Below are positions 8,941 to 18,370 of a stretch of DNA of 64,000 bases, piece by piece (position 1 is the first letter of the stretch; each line of letters starts with the position of its first letter). The notes beneath the pieces were generated by a model. The model was not told where the DNA came from. It saw nothing but the letters and a program-made list of their open reading frames with translations, and ran no database searches. The position numbers were made by a program, and so were the translations under genes. Source of the DNA: Obesumbacterium proteus. GTDB lineage: Bacteria > Pseudomonadota > Gammaproteobacteria > Enterobacterales > Enterobacteriaceae. The stretch lies in NCBI RefSeq assembly GCF_001586165.1, contig NZ_CP014608.1:744001-808000 (forward strand), given 5' to 3'.

Positions 8941-9846
8941 ATGACCCTTTTTTCTTGGCAGTCAGCAAAGTCCTGCGTCTCTTTTGGGCGCCTTTTATGG
9001 GCCAGAGTCAATCACGACCGAGTAAGCATGATGGCGGGTAGTCTGGCCTATGTTTCTTTGTTATCTCTGGTTCCTCTCGTCACAGTGGTCTTCTCGCTGT
9101 TTGCCGCTTTCCCCATGTTTGGCGAAGTTTCTGAACAGCTTAAGCACTTTATTTTTACCAATTTCGTCCCCGCTGCTGGTGATGTCGTGCAGTCTTATAT
9201 CGAACAGTTTGTCGCCAATTCGAGCAAGATGACCGCCGTGGGTGCCGTTGGGCTGATCGTCACGGCTCTGCTGGTAATCTCCTCCGTTGACGGTGTGCTA
9301 AACCATATTTGGCGTAGCCGTACTCAGCGCCCAATCGTCTATTCATTTGCGATCTATTGGATGGTATTAACCCTTGGGCCCATTTTAGTGGGGGCCAGCA
9401 TGGCGATTAGCACCTATCTGCTTTCCATCCGCTGGCTGGCGATGACCGGCGTGTATTCGCTGGTGGATCAGATACTACGGGTTTTCCCCCTATTGTTGTC
9501 CTGCGCTAGTTTCTGGTTAATTTATTGCGTCGTGCCCACGCAGCGAGTCCCTGCCAGAGATGCGTTAATCGGCGCGGTGGTGGCGGGGCTATTATTCGAA
9601 CTGGGTAAAAAAGGCTTTGGGCTATACGTCACGATGTTTCCATCGTATCAATTGATTTATGGCGTACTGGCCGTGATACCGATACTGTTTGTCTGGGTCT
9701 ACTGGAGCTGGTGTATTGTGTTATTGGGCGCAGAGATTACCGTCTCGCTAAGTGAATACCGCGCCATGCATCAGCGCGCAAAACGAGAAGAAAACCAGAA
9801 AATTCAAGCGACACCGCCAGAAAACGATAAGGAAGAGAAGAACTAA
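8941..9846 (+). CDS. yihY: Inner-membrane protein YihY (BrkB family)
   Basis: This is a polytopic inner-membrane protein of the YihY/BrkB family. Its biochemical role is not settled, and the old name RNase BN has been reassigned to another gene. The 301 residues contain about six hydrophobic segments (for example around 35-60, 95-120, 135-165, 180-200, 210-235, 245-270) and the conserved FPSYQLIYG and EITV regions, with a charged C-terminal tail. I chose the ATG at 8941 because AGGAGG lies six bases upstream. The stop is immediately followed by the dtd ATG, so the two are translationally linked. Confidence 0.92.
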   Translation: MTLFSWQSAKSCVSFGRLLWARVNHDRVSMMAGSLAYVSLLSLVPLVTVVFSLFAAFPMFGEVSEQLKHFIFTNFVPAAGDVVQSYIEQFVANSSKMTAVGAVGLIVTALLVISSVDGVLNHIWRSRTQRPIVYSFAIYWMVLTLGPILVGASMAISTYLLSIRWLAMTGVYSLVDQILRVFPLLLSCASFWLIYCVVPTQRVPARDALIGAVVAGLLFELGKKGFGLYVTMFPSYQLIYGVLAVIPILFVWVYWSWCIVLLGAEITVSLSEYRAMHQRAKREENQKIQATPPENDKEEKN

Positions 9847-10284
9847 ATGATAGCGTTAATTCAGAGAGTAACTCATGCCAGCGTTGTTGTTGAAGGCTCC
9901 ACCGTGGGTGAGATTGGCCCAGGGCTGCTGGTATTACTGGGCGTTGAAAAAGAAGATAACGAACAAAAAGCCCAAAGGCTGCGTGACAAAGTATTGGGCT
10001 ATCGCATTTTCAGCGATGAAAACGACAAAATGAATCTTAACGTTCAGCAAGCCGGTGGCAGCGTATTGGTGGTTTCCCAATTTACCCTAGCCGCAGACAC
10101 TCAAAAAGGGATGCGTCCAAGTTTCTCCGGTGGTGCCGCTCCCGATGAAGCAGAGCGCCTATATGAATACTTCGTTGGCCAGTGCCGTGAAACCGGCATC
10201 AACACCCAAACCGGGCAGTTTGCAGCCGATATGAAGGTTTCACTACTCAATGATGGGCCGGTCACCTTCTGGCTCCAGGTTTAG
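9847..10284 (+). CDS. dtd: D-aminoacyl-tRNA deacylase
   Basis: Dtd removes D-amino acids, and glycine mischarged on tRNA(Ala), from tRNA and so acts in proofreading. The 145 residues match E. coli length. The catalytic SQFTLA motif (residues about 77-82) and the cross-subunit Gly-Pro motif (NDGPVTFWL) near the C-terminus are both present. The ATG abuts the yihY stop with no gap. Confidence 0.97.
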   Translation: MIALIQRVTHASVVVEGSTVGEIGPGLLVLLGVEKEDNEQKAQRLRDKVLGYRIFSDENDKMNLNVQQAGGSVLVVSQFTLAADTQKGMRPSFSGGAAPDEAERLYEYFVGQCRETGINTQTGQFAADMKVSLLNDGPVTFWLQV

Positions 10285-10405
10285 GCTATCTTGCTTGCCA
10301 TTTTGAGGTTGGGCAGTGCTCAGAATCCTCACGTACTATTGTACGCTCCGGTTCTTGCGCGCTGTCCGCTCTCAAAATGACTGCGCCGATAACGCCTAAA
10401 CCACG
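10285..10405. repeat. Imperfect inverted repeat between dtd and fabY (RSA-like element)
   Basis: The gap folds as one long interrupted hairpin. Outer arms resemble GGTTTAGGC...ATC / GAT...GCCTAAACC, and inner arms are CATTTTGAG / CTCAAAATG. The centre holds CTCACGTACTATTGTACGCTCCGG. This resembles the RSA intergenic repeat of enterobacteria, recalled from memory and not searched. It lies between co-directional genes and may act as a transcript stabiliser or attenuator. Confidence 0.6.
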
Positions 10406-10451
10406 ATGACTATCTGTACCTTTGCGATTGTACGATGAGAGAGAGCAAGTT

Positions 10452-11381
10452 ATGTACCACCTGCGAGTTCCGGTTACAGAGCAAGAGCTAAAAGATTATT
10501 ACCAGTTTCGCTGGGAGATGCTGCGTAAGCCGCTGCATCAGCCGGTGGGATCGGAGCGTGATGCCTATGATGCGATGGCGCACCATCAAATGGTGGTTGA
10601 TGAGTCGGGCAAACCCGTTGCTATCGGGCGCTTATATATCAATGCCGATAATGAAGCCTCTATCCGCTTTCTGGCGGTTGATCCAACCGTACAGGCCAAA
10701 GGGTTAGGAACGCTGGTGGCGATGACGCTGGAGTCTGTAGCGCGTCAGGAAGGGGTTAAACGGGTGGTGTGTAGCGCACGTGAAGATGCGGTGGAGTTTT
10801 TTGCCAAATTGGGTTTTGAAAATCAGGGCGAAATTACCGCACCGCAAACCACGCCGGTACGTCATTTCCTGATGATTAAGCCAGTCGCAACGCTCGATGA
10901 TATTTTACATCGCCCCGATTGGTGCGCTCAGTTGCAAAAAGCATGGTACGAAAACATCCCGCTGAGTGAAAAAATGGGTGTGCGTATCAGCCAATATACC
11001 GGCCAGCGCTTTGTCACCACCATGCCTGAGTCAGGCAATCAAAATCCACATCAAACGCTGTTTGCGGGTAGCTTGTTTTCATTGGCGACGCTCACAGGCT
11101 GGGGGCTGATTTGGCTGCTGCTGCGTGAGCGCCATTTGGGCGGAACCATTATTCTTGCCGATGCGCATATCCGTTATAGCGCACCGATTACCGGTCGACC
11201 GCGAGCGGTTGCGGATCTCAGTTCCGTCAGCGGCGATCTGGATAGGCTTGCCCGTGGGCGCAAAGCGCGCGTTCAGCTTTCAGTGAATTTATATGGTGAT
11301 GAGCATCCCGGCGCGGTGTTTGAAGGGACTTATATGGTACTACCGGCGACCGAAGATGATGATGAGGGCAGTATTCAGTAA
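10452..11381 (+). CDS. fabY: Probable acyl-ACP/thioesterase-type protein FabY (YiiD)
   Basis: This is a two-domain protein. Residues about 1-140 are a GNAT acetyltransferase fold (FLAVDPTVQAKGLGTLVA is the acetyl-CoA loop). Residues about 150-305 are a hot-dog thioesterase-like domain (NPHQTLFAGSLFSLATLTGWG). E. coli YiiD/FabY has been linked to initiation of fatty-acid synthesis. I chose the ATG at 10452 because E. coli homology begins there (MYHLRVP) and GAGAGAG lies upstream; a TTG at 10422 is possible. It is 309 residues against about 329 in E. coli. Confidence 0.9.
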   Translation: MYHLRVPVTEQELKDYYQFRWEMLRKPLHQPVGSERDAYDAMAHHQMVVDESGKPVAIGRLYINADNEASIRFLAVDPTVQAKGLGTLVAMTLESVARQEGVKRVVCSAREDAVEFFAKLGFENQGEITAPQTTPVRHFLMIKPVATLDDILHRPDWCAQLQKAWYENIPLSEKMGVRISQYTGQRFVTTMPESGNQNPHQTLFAGSLFSLATLTGWGLIWLLLRERHLGGTIILADAHIRYSAPITGRPRAVADLSSVSGDLDRLARGRKARVQLSVNLYGDEHPGAVFEGTYMVLPATEDDDEGSIQ

Positions 11382-11406
11382 GGCTTGGTGAATTGCAGCC
11401 CCAGCT

Positions 11407-11436
11407 TAACCCTCCCCTTCGCAGGGGAGGGAACCG
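11407..11436. repeat. Dispersed C/G-rich palindromic repeat, copy 1
   Basis: The unit TAACCCTCCCCTTCGCAGGGGAGGGAACCG forms a hairpin (CCCTCCCC / GGGGAGGG). Related copies occur at about 20086, 30137, 30206, 53221, 53281, 53340 and 63971, always between genes. The family resembles REP/BIME elements. Confidence 0.8.
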
Positions 11437-11492
11437 CTTGGTGAAGCGTGGAATTTCTCTGAGCGGCTTCGACCAATGTGAAGTGCGGCCAA

Positions 11493-12725
11493 TTATGCCG
11501 CCTGCGGCATTCCGACTTGTTTGTTACGTAAGAACATCACCACAAGCGTTAGCCAAATAATACCGCTCATCAGGTTAAACAGGCTGAACCAGCTATTACC
11601 GCCCAGCAGATAAGCGTGTTTGGTTAACTCAATGCCGACGGTAAAAATCAGCATACTAAGCATACCCATTGCTGCCGACACGGTGCCTTTACTCATATCG
11701 CTGGAAAACAGCGTTAAACGGTATAACCCTGCGTTAGCGATTCCGATCCCGAAGGCGTAGATACTCAGCCCCGCCGTCATCCACAGATAGGCATGAGAAG
11801 CGTGTACCGTGGCAATCGCCGCGATTGCCAGCCCCAGCATCATTGGCCATGCGCCAAGTTTAATCAGGGAGCGAACGCTGCGCGTGCTGGTTAGTTTCGC
11901 CAGCGTAAAGTTGCCCAGAATCAACGCGCCAAACACCGGAACCTGTAGAAGTCCGTAATCATAGCTGCTTAAACCTTCGCCGCTAATTATGATGACCGGA
12001 GACTGTGCGATCCAAGCTAACAGCGGCAAACTGGCAAAACCGGTCGCGAGCGCACCACACAAAAAATGGCGGTTCGATAGCACCTGTTTATAGTCCTGCC
12101 CCAGCGCTTTCAGCGACAGTTTTTCACCACGACGCGTCGCGGTTTCAGGCATCGCACGCCACAATCCATAGAAAGAAAACGCGGCGAGTGCGGCAAACAT
12201 CACAAACATCATTTGCCATGGCAAAACATGCACCCAAGCAGCACCGGCTAAAGGCCCTAGCAAGGGAGCAATCAGGGCCACGTTCGCCATCAGCGCGGTG
12301 ATTTTTATGCACACCGATTCTTCAAAAGATTCTTGAATTGCGGCATAGCCCACGGCACCAATAAAGCACAGGCTCACGCCCTGCAAGAAGCGCAGCAGCG
12401 TAAATTGCTCAATCGTCTGTGCTAGCAAAATGGCTAAACACATCACGACAAAATAGGCCACGCCCGCCAACATCACCGGACGACGCCCGATGCGGTCCGA
12501 CAATGGCCCAAGCAGCCATTGCAGGAACATGCCGCCGGCCAGATAAGCGGTCATTGACGTTGGTACCCATTCTTGGCCAACGTTAAATTCTTGCACCACG
12601 GTCAACATGCCGGGCTGAATCATGTCATTGCCGATATAGGTGGTGAATTCATACAGAACCAGACAAAGCGGAAACAGCAGCGCCTGTCGGCCCAATCGCC
12701 CTGCGGCGGTGAGAGACTTTTGCAT
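11493..12725 (-). CDS. mdfA: Multidrug/H+ antiporter MdfA
   Basis: This is a major-facilitator drug exporter of the inner membrane with 12 helices. In E. coli it expels chloramphenicol, quinolones and lipophilic cations in exchange for protons. The 410 residues equal E. coli MdfA. The acidic residues of helix 1 (LYEFTTYIGNDM; Glu26 and Asp34 in E. coli) are kept. The MFS motif A GPLSDRIGRRPV and motif C region (ALIAPLLGPLAGAAW) are present. It converges with fabY and diverges from wecH. The 273-base gap upstream should contain both promoters. Confidence 0.95.
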   Translation of the reverse strand: MQKSLTAAGRLGRQALLFPLCLVLYEFTTYIGNDMIQPGMLTVVQEFNVGQEWVPTSMTAYLAGGMFLQWLLGPLSDRIGRRPVMLAGVAYFVVMCLAILLAQTIEQFTLLRFLQGVSLCFIGAVGYAAIQESFEESVCIKITALMANVALIAPLLGPLAGAAWVHVLPWQMMFVMFAALAAFSFYGLWRAMPETATRRGEKLSLKALGQDYKQVLSNRHFLCGALATGFASLPLLAWIAQSPVIIISGEGLSSYDYGLLQVPVFGALILGNFTLAKLTSTRSVRSLIKLGAWPMMLGLAIAAIATVHASHAYLWMTAGLSIYAFGIGIANAGLYRLTLFSSDMSKGTVSAAMGMLSMLIFTVGIELTKHAYLLGGNSWFSLFNLMSGIIWLTLVVMFLRNKQVGMPQAA

Positions 12726-12998
12726 ATTTATTAGTTATTTGTTTATTCAGAAAAGAGAAAAAAAACCGGCGATGTGTCGGTGAACAGATTATGTTTTACG
12801 AACAACGTGAGGCTGAGTGGCTATTTTGCCGTCAATTATCACGCTTGGCAATCAGTGATGTGTAACTCAAATATATAAATCACGATAAAGCTTAGGCATT
12901 GTTCTGATTGCTGATAGAGGGGTTGGAAGGTTAACCTGTTTTTAACAAAAACGCCGTCGGTGTTATGCGGAATTCAGGTAAGGGCTTGGCGCAAAAAC

Positions 12999-13994
12999 AT
13001 GAGTCAGAAAATCATTTGGATCGATAACTTACGCGCCACGGCTTGCCTCATGGTAGTGATGATCCATTCAACAACTTACTATGTCACCAGTGGGTTTAGT
13101 ATTGGCCAAATAAATTGGGACGTAGCTAACCTCCTGAATTCGGCATCTCGGGTATGTGTGCCCTTATTTTTCATGATTTCGGGCTATCTGTTTTTTGGCG
13201 AGAAGTCTGCTCAAGGGCGGCATGTACTGCATGTTTTGCGCTGTTTGCTTTTTTATAGCGCGCTAGGGCTGCTGTACATCAGTATGCTGACACATATTAA
13301 CCCGTGGCTTTCTATTCGGTATTTCCTCGTCAAGCCGGTGTTTTATCACCTATGGTTTTTCTATGCGATCTTGGCACTGTATATCATTTCCCCATTGATT
13401 AGTGTGCGTGCGGTGAGTGCACGATATTTGGCGATAGTGGTTGCCGTGCTGGCGGTTATTGCTAACCCTAATTTGCCGCAATACAGTTATCAAGGGATCA
13501 AGCTGTTCCCCATTAATCTGCATATCTCTGGTGACATGTTTTACTACCTGCTTTATGCGTTGATGGGCCGATCTCTAGGGACGTTACATACCGAGCAGCG
13601 GCGCGTATCTTGGAGCGCGGCGCTAACCTTTATCGGCTGCGTGGCCGCGATTGCATTTTCTACCTACCGCCAAACACTGCATAACGGTGGATTTGCTGAT
13701 ACTTACTACATGTACTGCGGGCCGCTGGTGTTTATTGCGAGCTGCGCCATTTTTCTATTCTTTAAGAATAACTTTAACCATTCCCAATCTCGGTGGATGG
13801 CGTTTATTTCGCGCCATTCGTTGGCGATTTATGGATTCCATGCCTTTTTTATTCACTTCATTCGCACTCATCATCTAGATGCACGCAGCTGGCCGCTGGT
13901 GGACATTTTCATGGTGTTTTTCTTCGCGCTGGCGGGAAGTTTGCTGTGCAGCTGGGCTCTGGGGAAAATCGATAGAAAGGGCTGGGTTTCATAA
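12999..13994 (+). CDS. wecH: O-acetyltransferase WecH (enterobacterial common antigen)
   Basis: This is a membrane acyltransferase of the Acyl_transf_3 family. In E. coli it O-acetylates GlcNAc of enterobacterial common antigen. The 331 residues from the ATG at 12999 equal the E. coli length. The family motif is at the N-terminus (WIDNLRATACLMVVMIHS, with the catalytic-type His), and about ten hydrophobic segments follow. A GTG at 12960 would add 13 residues not found in the homologue and was rejected. It is divergent from mdfA. Confidence 0.9.
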   Translation: MSQKIIWIDNLRATACLMVVMIHSTTYYVTSGFSIGQINWDVANLLNSASRVCVPLFFMISGYLFFGEKSAQGRHVLHVLRCLLFYSALGLLYISMLTHINPWLSIRYFLVKPVFYHLWFFYAILALYIISPLISVRAVSARYLAIVVAVLAVIANPNLPQYSYQGIKLFPINLHISGDMFYYLLYALMGRSLGTLHTEQRRVSWSAALTFIGCVAAIAFSTYRQTLHNGGFADTYYMYCGPLVFIASCAIFLFFKNNFNHSQSRWMAFISRHSLAIYGFHAFFIHFIRTHHLDARSWPLVDIFMVFFFALAGSLLCSWALGKIDRKGWVS

Positions 13995-13998
13995 TTAT

Positions 13999-14028
13999 CC
14001 CCCATTCTCGCGATGGCAAGAATGGGGG
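13999..14028. terminator. Hairpin between convergent wecH and the LprI-like gene
   Basis: A ten-base-pair stem (CCCCCATTCT / AGAATGGGGG) with a ten-base loop lies in the convergent gap. No long T run follows on either strand, so it is a probable but not ideal bidirectional terminator. Confidence 0.55.
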
Positions 14029-14042
14029 TAGGAATACTTTGG

Positions 14043-15044
14043 CTACTTCTCTAAAAAATGAAGCTTCCACGATGCCAAAGTTCTTGGCATCATTTTTTCA
14101 TCCTTATTTTTTGAGCTGTAATAGCGCATGGTCAGTTGGCCATTTTTGTCTGGCACAATCAGGCCTGCCCACATATCGCCTTCTGGCGTATACATGATGA
14201 TAGCGGCTTTGTTATTTGACGCGCCACGCACCCACATCGAAACCACTCTAGCGCCAATGTTGTCGAGATCTTCGCTATAGATATAGACGTTTGCGGTATC
14301 GACAAAGCGCTGATAGTCATCGCCCACGAGTTCACGGAATTGCTGGTCGCGAGCGGCTTCCGTAATAATGCCAATGGACAGCAACGAAGGCTTTGGACGA
14401 GGATCTTTCGTCGCTTTCGTATATTTTCCGTCAATGAATACGCCATCAGGCATGGACATCCTGCATCCCCAGTCGGCGTTACTGTGAATTTGTAGCGAGC
14501 CATCCTTTTTAGGAATGAGCAGCAGTTTACAGCTGCTGGTATCCGTGACGCGATCGACGATACCGATGCCATAAAGCTTACGGGCTTCGGCGGTATATTC
14601 ATCACCGTTCATTCCCGTCCAAGCATGGATATCAATGTTAAAGCCCCATTCATTGCTGCGGCTGAATTGGACGGTGCCTCCGCTCATATTACCCGCGCTA
14701 AGATTCCACCACTGGCCATCCCATTGGAAGTTAGTATCGGCATCAGAAAGGGTGCTGATCCCTTCATAATAAGCGCGCTCGATACAATTATCGCTGGTGC
14801 ATTTTTCGAGCGATTTTTCCCAGTTTTCGTACTGGCTATGCACTTTCAGCGAGTCTTCTTTAACCAGCATGGCCCGATAAATAATGGTCATCGTGGTGTC
14901 TAGCCAGTGCAGGCCATCGTTACTACAAATGGTATTTTCTAACGGCGTGGTGGCACGCTGGCAGTTAACCGCCATCGCTTGGCTACTGGTCAGGCCCACG
15001 AGCAGAACCAAGAAAAACTTAATTAATGTGTTTCTAACACACAT
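14043..15044 (-). CDS. Exported protein with LprI-like N-terminal domain, function unknown
   Basis: The 333 residues begin with a signal peptide (about 1-26, ending near SQAMAVN). A short Cys-containing domain follows, with the pattern C...T.LE.TIC...L..LD..M...Y typical of LprI/DUF1311 proteins, some of which inhibit lysozyme. Two further Cys lie in the CTSDNC segment of the same domain. The remaining 220 residues are mainly polar, with several Trp, and show no motif I recognise. It is probably periplasmic. It stands alone between wecH and a small gene and has no obvious operon partner. A lysozyme-inhibitor role is only a possibility. Confidence 0.7.
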   Translation of the reverse strand: MCVRNTLIKFFLVLLVGLTSSQAMAVNCQRATTPLENTICSNDGLHWLDTTMTIIYRAMLVKEDSLKVHSQYENWEKSLEKCTSDNCIERAYYEGISTLSDADTNFQWDGQWWNLSAGNMSGGTVQFSRSNEWGFNIDIHAWTGMNGDEYTAEARKLYGIGIVDRVTDTSSCKLLLIPKKDGSLQIHSNADWGCRMSMPDGVFIDGKYTKATKDPRPKPSLLSIGIITEAARDQQFRELVGDDYQRFVDTANVYIYSEDLDNIGARVVSMWVRGASNNKAAIIMYTPEGDMWAGLIVPDKNGQLTMRYYSSKNKDEKMMPRTLASWKLHFLEK

Positions 15045-15209
15045 ATTAAAACCTAATAAGAGTAAATCGGATTAATCATTGCCAGTATATTTGGCAAAAC
15101 ATTAACCAACAAATTATTTATCGTATTTGTGTTTATTTTTCGCGCTTAAGATTTTTCTAACTCATGCCGCTTTTCATAGATGTTCTTTCTTTTATTGCTT
15201 GAGGATGTC

Positions 15210-15470
15210 ATGAGAATAGAAAGTAATAATTTTGCTTACTTATCAACTGAACTTATATCTCAGAATCAAAACGAAATGACAAGGAAGCCGCTCGGGATCC
15301 AGCGAGCAAGCGGACATGAATGTCCACAAACTGGGGTATGGCGGATGATGAACTCATCTTCAAATCCTGTTCTCAATATCCGCAAAGGCACAATTATGCC
15401 TTACTACCAAGGCTCTCCCGTTAATTGGCAGTTAGCTGATTATATCTTGAGTGACGAGATCGACCGATAG
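15210..15470 (+). CDS. Small protein with CPQTGVW motif, function unknown
   Basis: This is an 86-residue protein starting at the ATG at 15210, which has GAGG about six bases upstream. An upstream in-frame ATG at 15180 lacks a good site. It is hydrophilic, with no signal peptide, and contains the distinctive segment GHECPQTGVWRM followed by a Pro/Gly-rich C-terminus (MPYYQGSPVNWQL). The segment resembles a short motif I recall in small enterobacterial proteins next to secretion-system effectors, but I cannot name a family. A strong hairpin terminator follows, which supports it being a real gene. Confidence 0.5.
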   Translation: MRIESNNFAYLSTELISQNQNEMTRKPLGIQRASGHECPQTGVWRMMNSSSNPVLNIRKGTIMPYYQGSPVNWQLADYILSDEIDR

Positions 15471-15477
15471 CGTGTTC

Positions 15478-15534
15478 CCGCCGCTTTGATATTAACCCCA
15501 ATTTATTTGAGTTGAGGTAAAAGGCGGCGGTTTT
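15478..15534 (+). terminator. Terminator after the small CPQTGVW gene
   Basis: A long hairpin with outer arms CCGCCGCTTT / AAAGGCGGCGG is followed by TTTT. The arms converge on xylR from the right, and this could stop transcripts from both sides. Confidence 0.65.
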
Positions 15535-15592
15535 AGTCAGGGGTAACTAAGACTTTTCTTATCAGCTTACTGTTTCATTCGCTAATTTTTCG

Positions 15593-16773
15593 TTATCCAA
15601 TATTGTCCCCAAAACGATCGCGATAATCCTTTGGCGTCATGCAGTATCCCTTCTTAAATACTGAATAGAAATATTGCAGCGATGGATAGCCACACATCTG
15701 AGAGATTTCATTGATCGATAGCGATGTGGCGACTAAGAGATTACGTGCACGATCTAACTTCTCTTCATGGATCACGGCATGAATGGTTTGCCCGGTTTCA
15801 TCTTTAAAACGCTTCTCCAGATTTGAACGCGACATTCCCACGGCATCCAAAACCTGTTCAACCTTGATCCCTTCGCAGGCGTGGTGACGAATAAAATGCA
15901 TGGCTCGAATCACGGACGGATCGCTTAGCGAACGAAAATCGGTCGATCTTCGCTCAACCACTTTTATCGGCGGGACTAAAACACGTTGAGGAACCGACGG
16001 TTTTCCGCTTGATAGCAGCTGATGCAGCATTTTTGCTGCACGATATCCCATCTGACGCGTGCCCTGTGCGACTGACGAAAGCGCCACGCGTGACAGATAT
16101 CGCGTGAGTTCTTCGTTATCGATACCGATGACGCTGATTTTTTCAGGTACGGCAATATCAAGATGCTCGCATACCTGTAGCAGATGGCGCGCACGCGCAT
16201 CGGTAACGGCAATAATCCCGGTCTGCGGCGGCAGCGTTTGCACCCAGTCAGCCAGCCGGTTCTGCGCGTATTGCCAGTTATCTGGCGTGGTTTCCATGCC
16301 TTGATACACCACGCCTTGGTATTGCTCTTTAGCAACCAACTGGCGGAAAGAATACTCTCGCTCCTGCGCCCACCGTTTATCGCTGCTGGTTGGCAGGCCA
16401 TAAAAAGCGAAACGGTTGATGCCTTTTTCTTTGAGATGCAAAATGCGCTTTCGACCAGCGCATGGTTATCGGTGGCGATGTAAGAAACCGGTGGGTAGTC
16501 TTCTTCGCGATGATAAGAGCCACCGACGCCGACAATCGGCACTTCGAGATGACTTAACAGTGCTTCGATTTCGCGGTCGTCAAAATCGGCAATCACGCCA
16601 TCGCCCAGCCAATCTTTGATATTGTCGATACGGCAACGAAAGTCTTCTTCGATGAAAATATCCCAATCACACTGAGAAGCCTGTAAATACTCACCCACAC
16701 CTTCCACAACCTGACGGTCATACGCCTTGTTGGCATTGAATAACAATGTAATGCGATAGCGTTTGGCAAACAT
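15593..16773 (-). pseudogene. xylR: Xylose operon activator XylR, single-base frameshift
   Basis: XylR is an AraC-type activator that binds D-xylose through a LacI-like domain and turns on xyl genes. Two overlapping frames together give the whole protein. The first runs from the ATG at 16773 (GGAG upstream) to residue about 112 (ALVESAF). The second resumes as LHLKEKGINRFAF and ends with the AraC helix-turn-helix region (SLSINEISQMCGYPSLQYFYSVFKK). Adding one T to a run of four T near 16440 restores a 393-residue protein, against 392 in E. coli. As it stands the product is truncated before most of the ligand domain. It could be a real lesion or a base-calling error. Confidence 0.85.
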
Positions 16774-16857
16774 GCTGACTCCATTAAACGATGATGAGTA
16801 AGGCGCAAACAGGGAAGCAAAATCGGGCATGAAGGGGATAAAGCATTATTTCACAGC

Positions 16858-16884
16858 ACTCATCCGACTTTACGCCGGATGAGT
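16858..16884. repeat. Hairpin between xylE and xylR
   Basis: Nine-base-pair arms (ACTCATCCG / CGGATGAGT) flank a nine-base loop. There is no T run, so transcript stabilisation or attenuation between xylE and xylR is more likely than full termination. Confidence 0.6.
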
Positions 16885-16894
16885 ATGAAGGATT

Positions 16895-18370
16895 TTAGAT
16901 TTTAATGTCTTGATCCTGTGAGCGAGGATGATGAGTCCAGAGTGATTCGAGTTCCTCGAGTGATTTTCCTTTGGTTTCTGGAACATATTTCCACATAAAC
17001 AATGCGGCGAGAATGCCCATGACGCCATAAATCCAGTAGGAAAATCCGTTATGGAAATGCGCTACCAAATAGGAGTTTTTATCCATCACTGGGAACGTCC
17101 ACGAGACAAAATAGTTGGCTATCCACTGAGCAGCCACGGCGACTGCTAAGGCCTTGCTGCGGATTGCATTAGGGAATATTTCTGCCAGCAGTACCCAACA
17201 AACCGGCCCCCACGACATCGCAAAAGCCGCCACGTAAAACAGCATTGACGCGAGTGCCACCACGCCAGAAAGCTGGGCATAGAAAGCGGTGCCTAAGCCA
17301 AACATCCCAAGTGACATACCCAACGCGCCGATGATCTGCAAAGGCTTACGGCCAAATTTATCGACCGTCATAATGGCGACTACGGTAAAGGTTAAATTAA
17401 TCACCCCTACGATGATGGTTTGTAGCAGGGCGATATCCGTGCTGGCGCCCAAGGTTTTAAACACTTCCGGCGCGTAATACAGCACCACGTTGATCCCAAC
17501 AAACTGCTGGAATACCGAAAGCATGACGCCGATAACGATGACACCCACACCAAACATCAGCAATCGTGCGTTGGCATGCTGTGGGTTATTGAGTGAACGG
17601 GTAATTTCTTTTAGCGCGGGTTCAGCCTGCAATTTGCCCATGATACGAGTTAAAATATCGCTTGCCCGTTTGGTTTCACCACGCGCGATAAGCCAACGAG
17701 GGCTCTCTGGCACGGAGAACAGCAAACCAAAGAATAAAATTGCCGGAATCGCCTCTGACGCAAACATATAGCGCCAACCGATGCTATTTAGCCATAACGC
17801 ATCGCCAGAGCGCGCGATAAAATAGTTAACACAATAAACCATCAGCTGACCAAAAATAATGGCAAACTGGTTGAAGGAAACTAATTTACCTCTTATTTCT
17901 GCCGGTGCGATTTCTGCAATATACATAGGGGATAGCATTGACGCTAATCCTACGCCGACGCCACCAATGATTCTATAAATAACAAATTCAGGAATATACC
18001 CTGATAAGTAAACGGGTATACCTCCATCTGGATTAATAGCGCTTAACCCTAATTCTGGCCACCCAGAACCGATAGCGGAAATAAGGAAAAGCAGTGCTGA
18101 GATCATTAATGAATTTCGACGGCCAAAGCGATTGCTAAGGTAGCCGCCCATTGCCCCACCGATGATGCATCCAATCAGTGCACTGGCTACGCAGAAGCCC
18201 AGTAGTGAGTTGGCAGCGGCTTCGCTGAGGCCCTGCGGTTGTACAAATACTTGATTTATTGAATCAACCGTACCTGAGATGACCGCCGTATCATAGCCAA
18301 AAAGGAGTCCTCCCAGTGTGGCAACTAGCGTGATTCTAAAGATATAAGATGAGTTATAGTGCTGTTTCAT
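16895..18370 (-). CDS. xylE: D-xylose:H+ symporter XylE
   Basis: This is an inner-membrane sugar/proton symporter of the MFS sugar-porter family that imports D-xylose. The 491 residues equal E. coli XylE. The signature motifs are present: GGLLFGYDTAVISG in helix 1 (with the proton-linked Asp), NRFGRR in the 2-3 loop, PESPRWL between the halves, QQFVGINVVLYYAP in helix 7 (sugar contacts), and PETKGKSLEELE at the end. In E. coli xylE lies elsewhere on the chromosome. Here it is beside xylAB and xylR, so one regulated cluster handles uptake and catabolism. Confidence 0.96.
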   Translation of the reverse strand: MKQHYNSSYIFRITLVATLGGLLFGYDTAVISGTVDSINQVFVQPQGLSEAAANSLLGFCVASALIGCIIGGAMGGYLSNRFGRRNSLMISALLFLISAIGSGWPELGLSAINPDGGIPVYLSGYIPEFVIYRIIGGVGVGLASMLSPMYIAEIAPAEIRGKLVSFNQFAIIFGQLMVYCVNYFIARSGDALWLNSIGWRYMFASEAIPAILFFGLLFSVPESPRWLIARGETKRASDILTRIMGKLQAEPALKEITRSLNNPQHANARLLMFGVGVIVIGVMLSVFQQFVGINVVLYYAPEVFKTLGASTDIALLQTIIVGVINLTFTVVAIMTVDKFGRKPLQIIGALGMSLGMFGLGTAFYAQLSGVVALASMLFYVAAFAMSWGPVCWVLLAEIFPNAIRSKALAVAVAAQWIANYFVSWTFPVMDKNSYLVAHFHNGFSYWIYGVMGILAALFMWKYVPETKGKSLEELESLWTHHPRSQDQDIKI

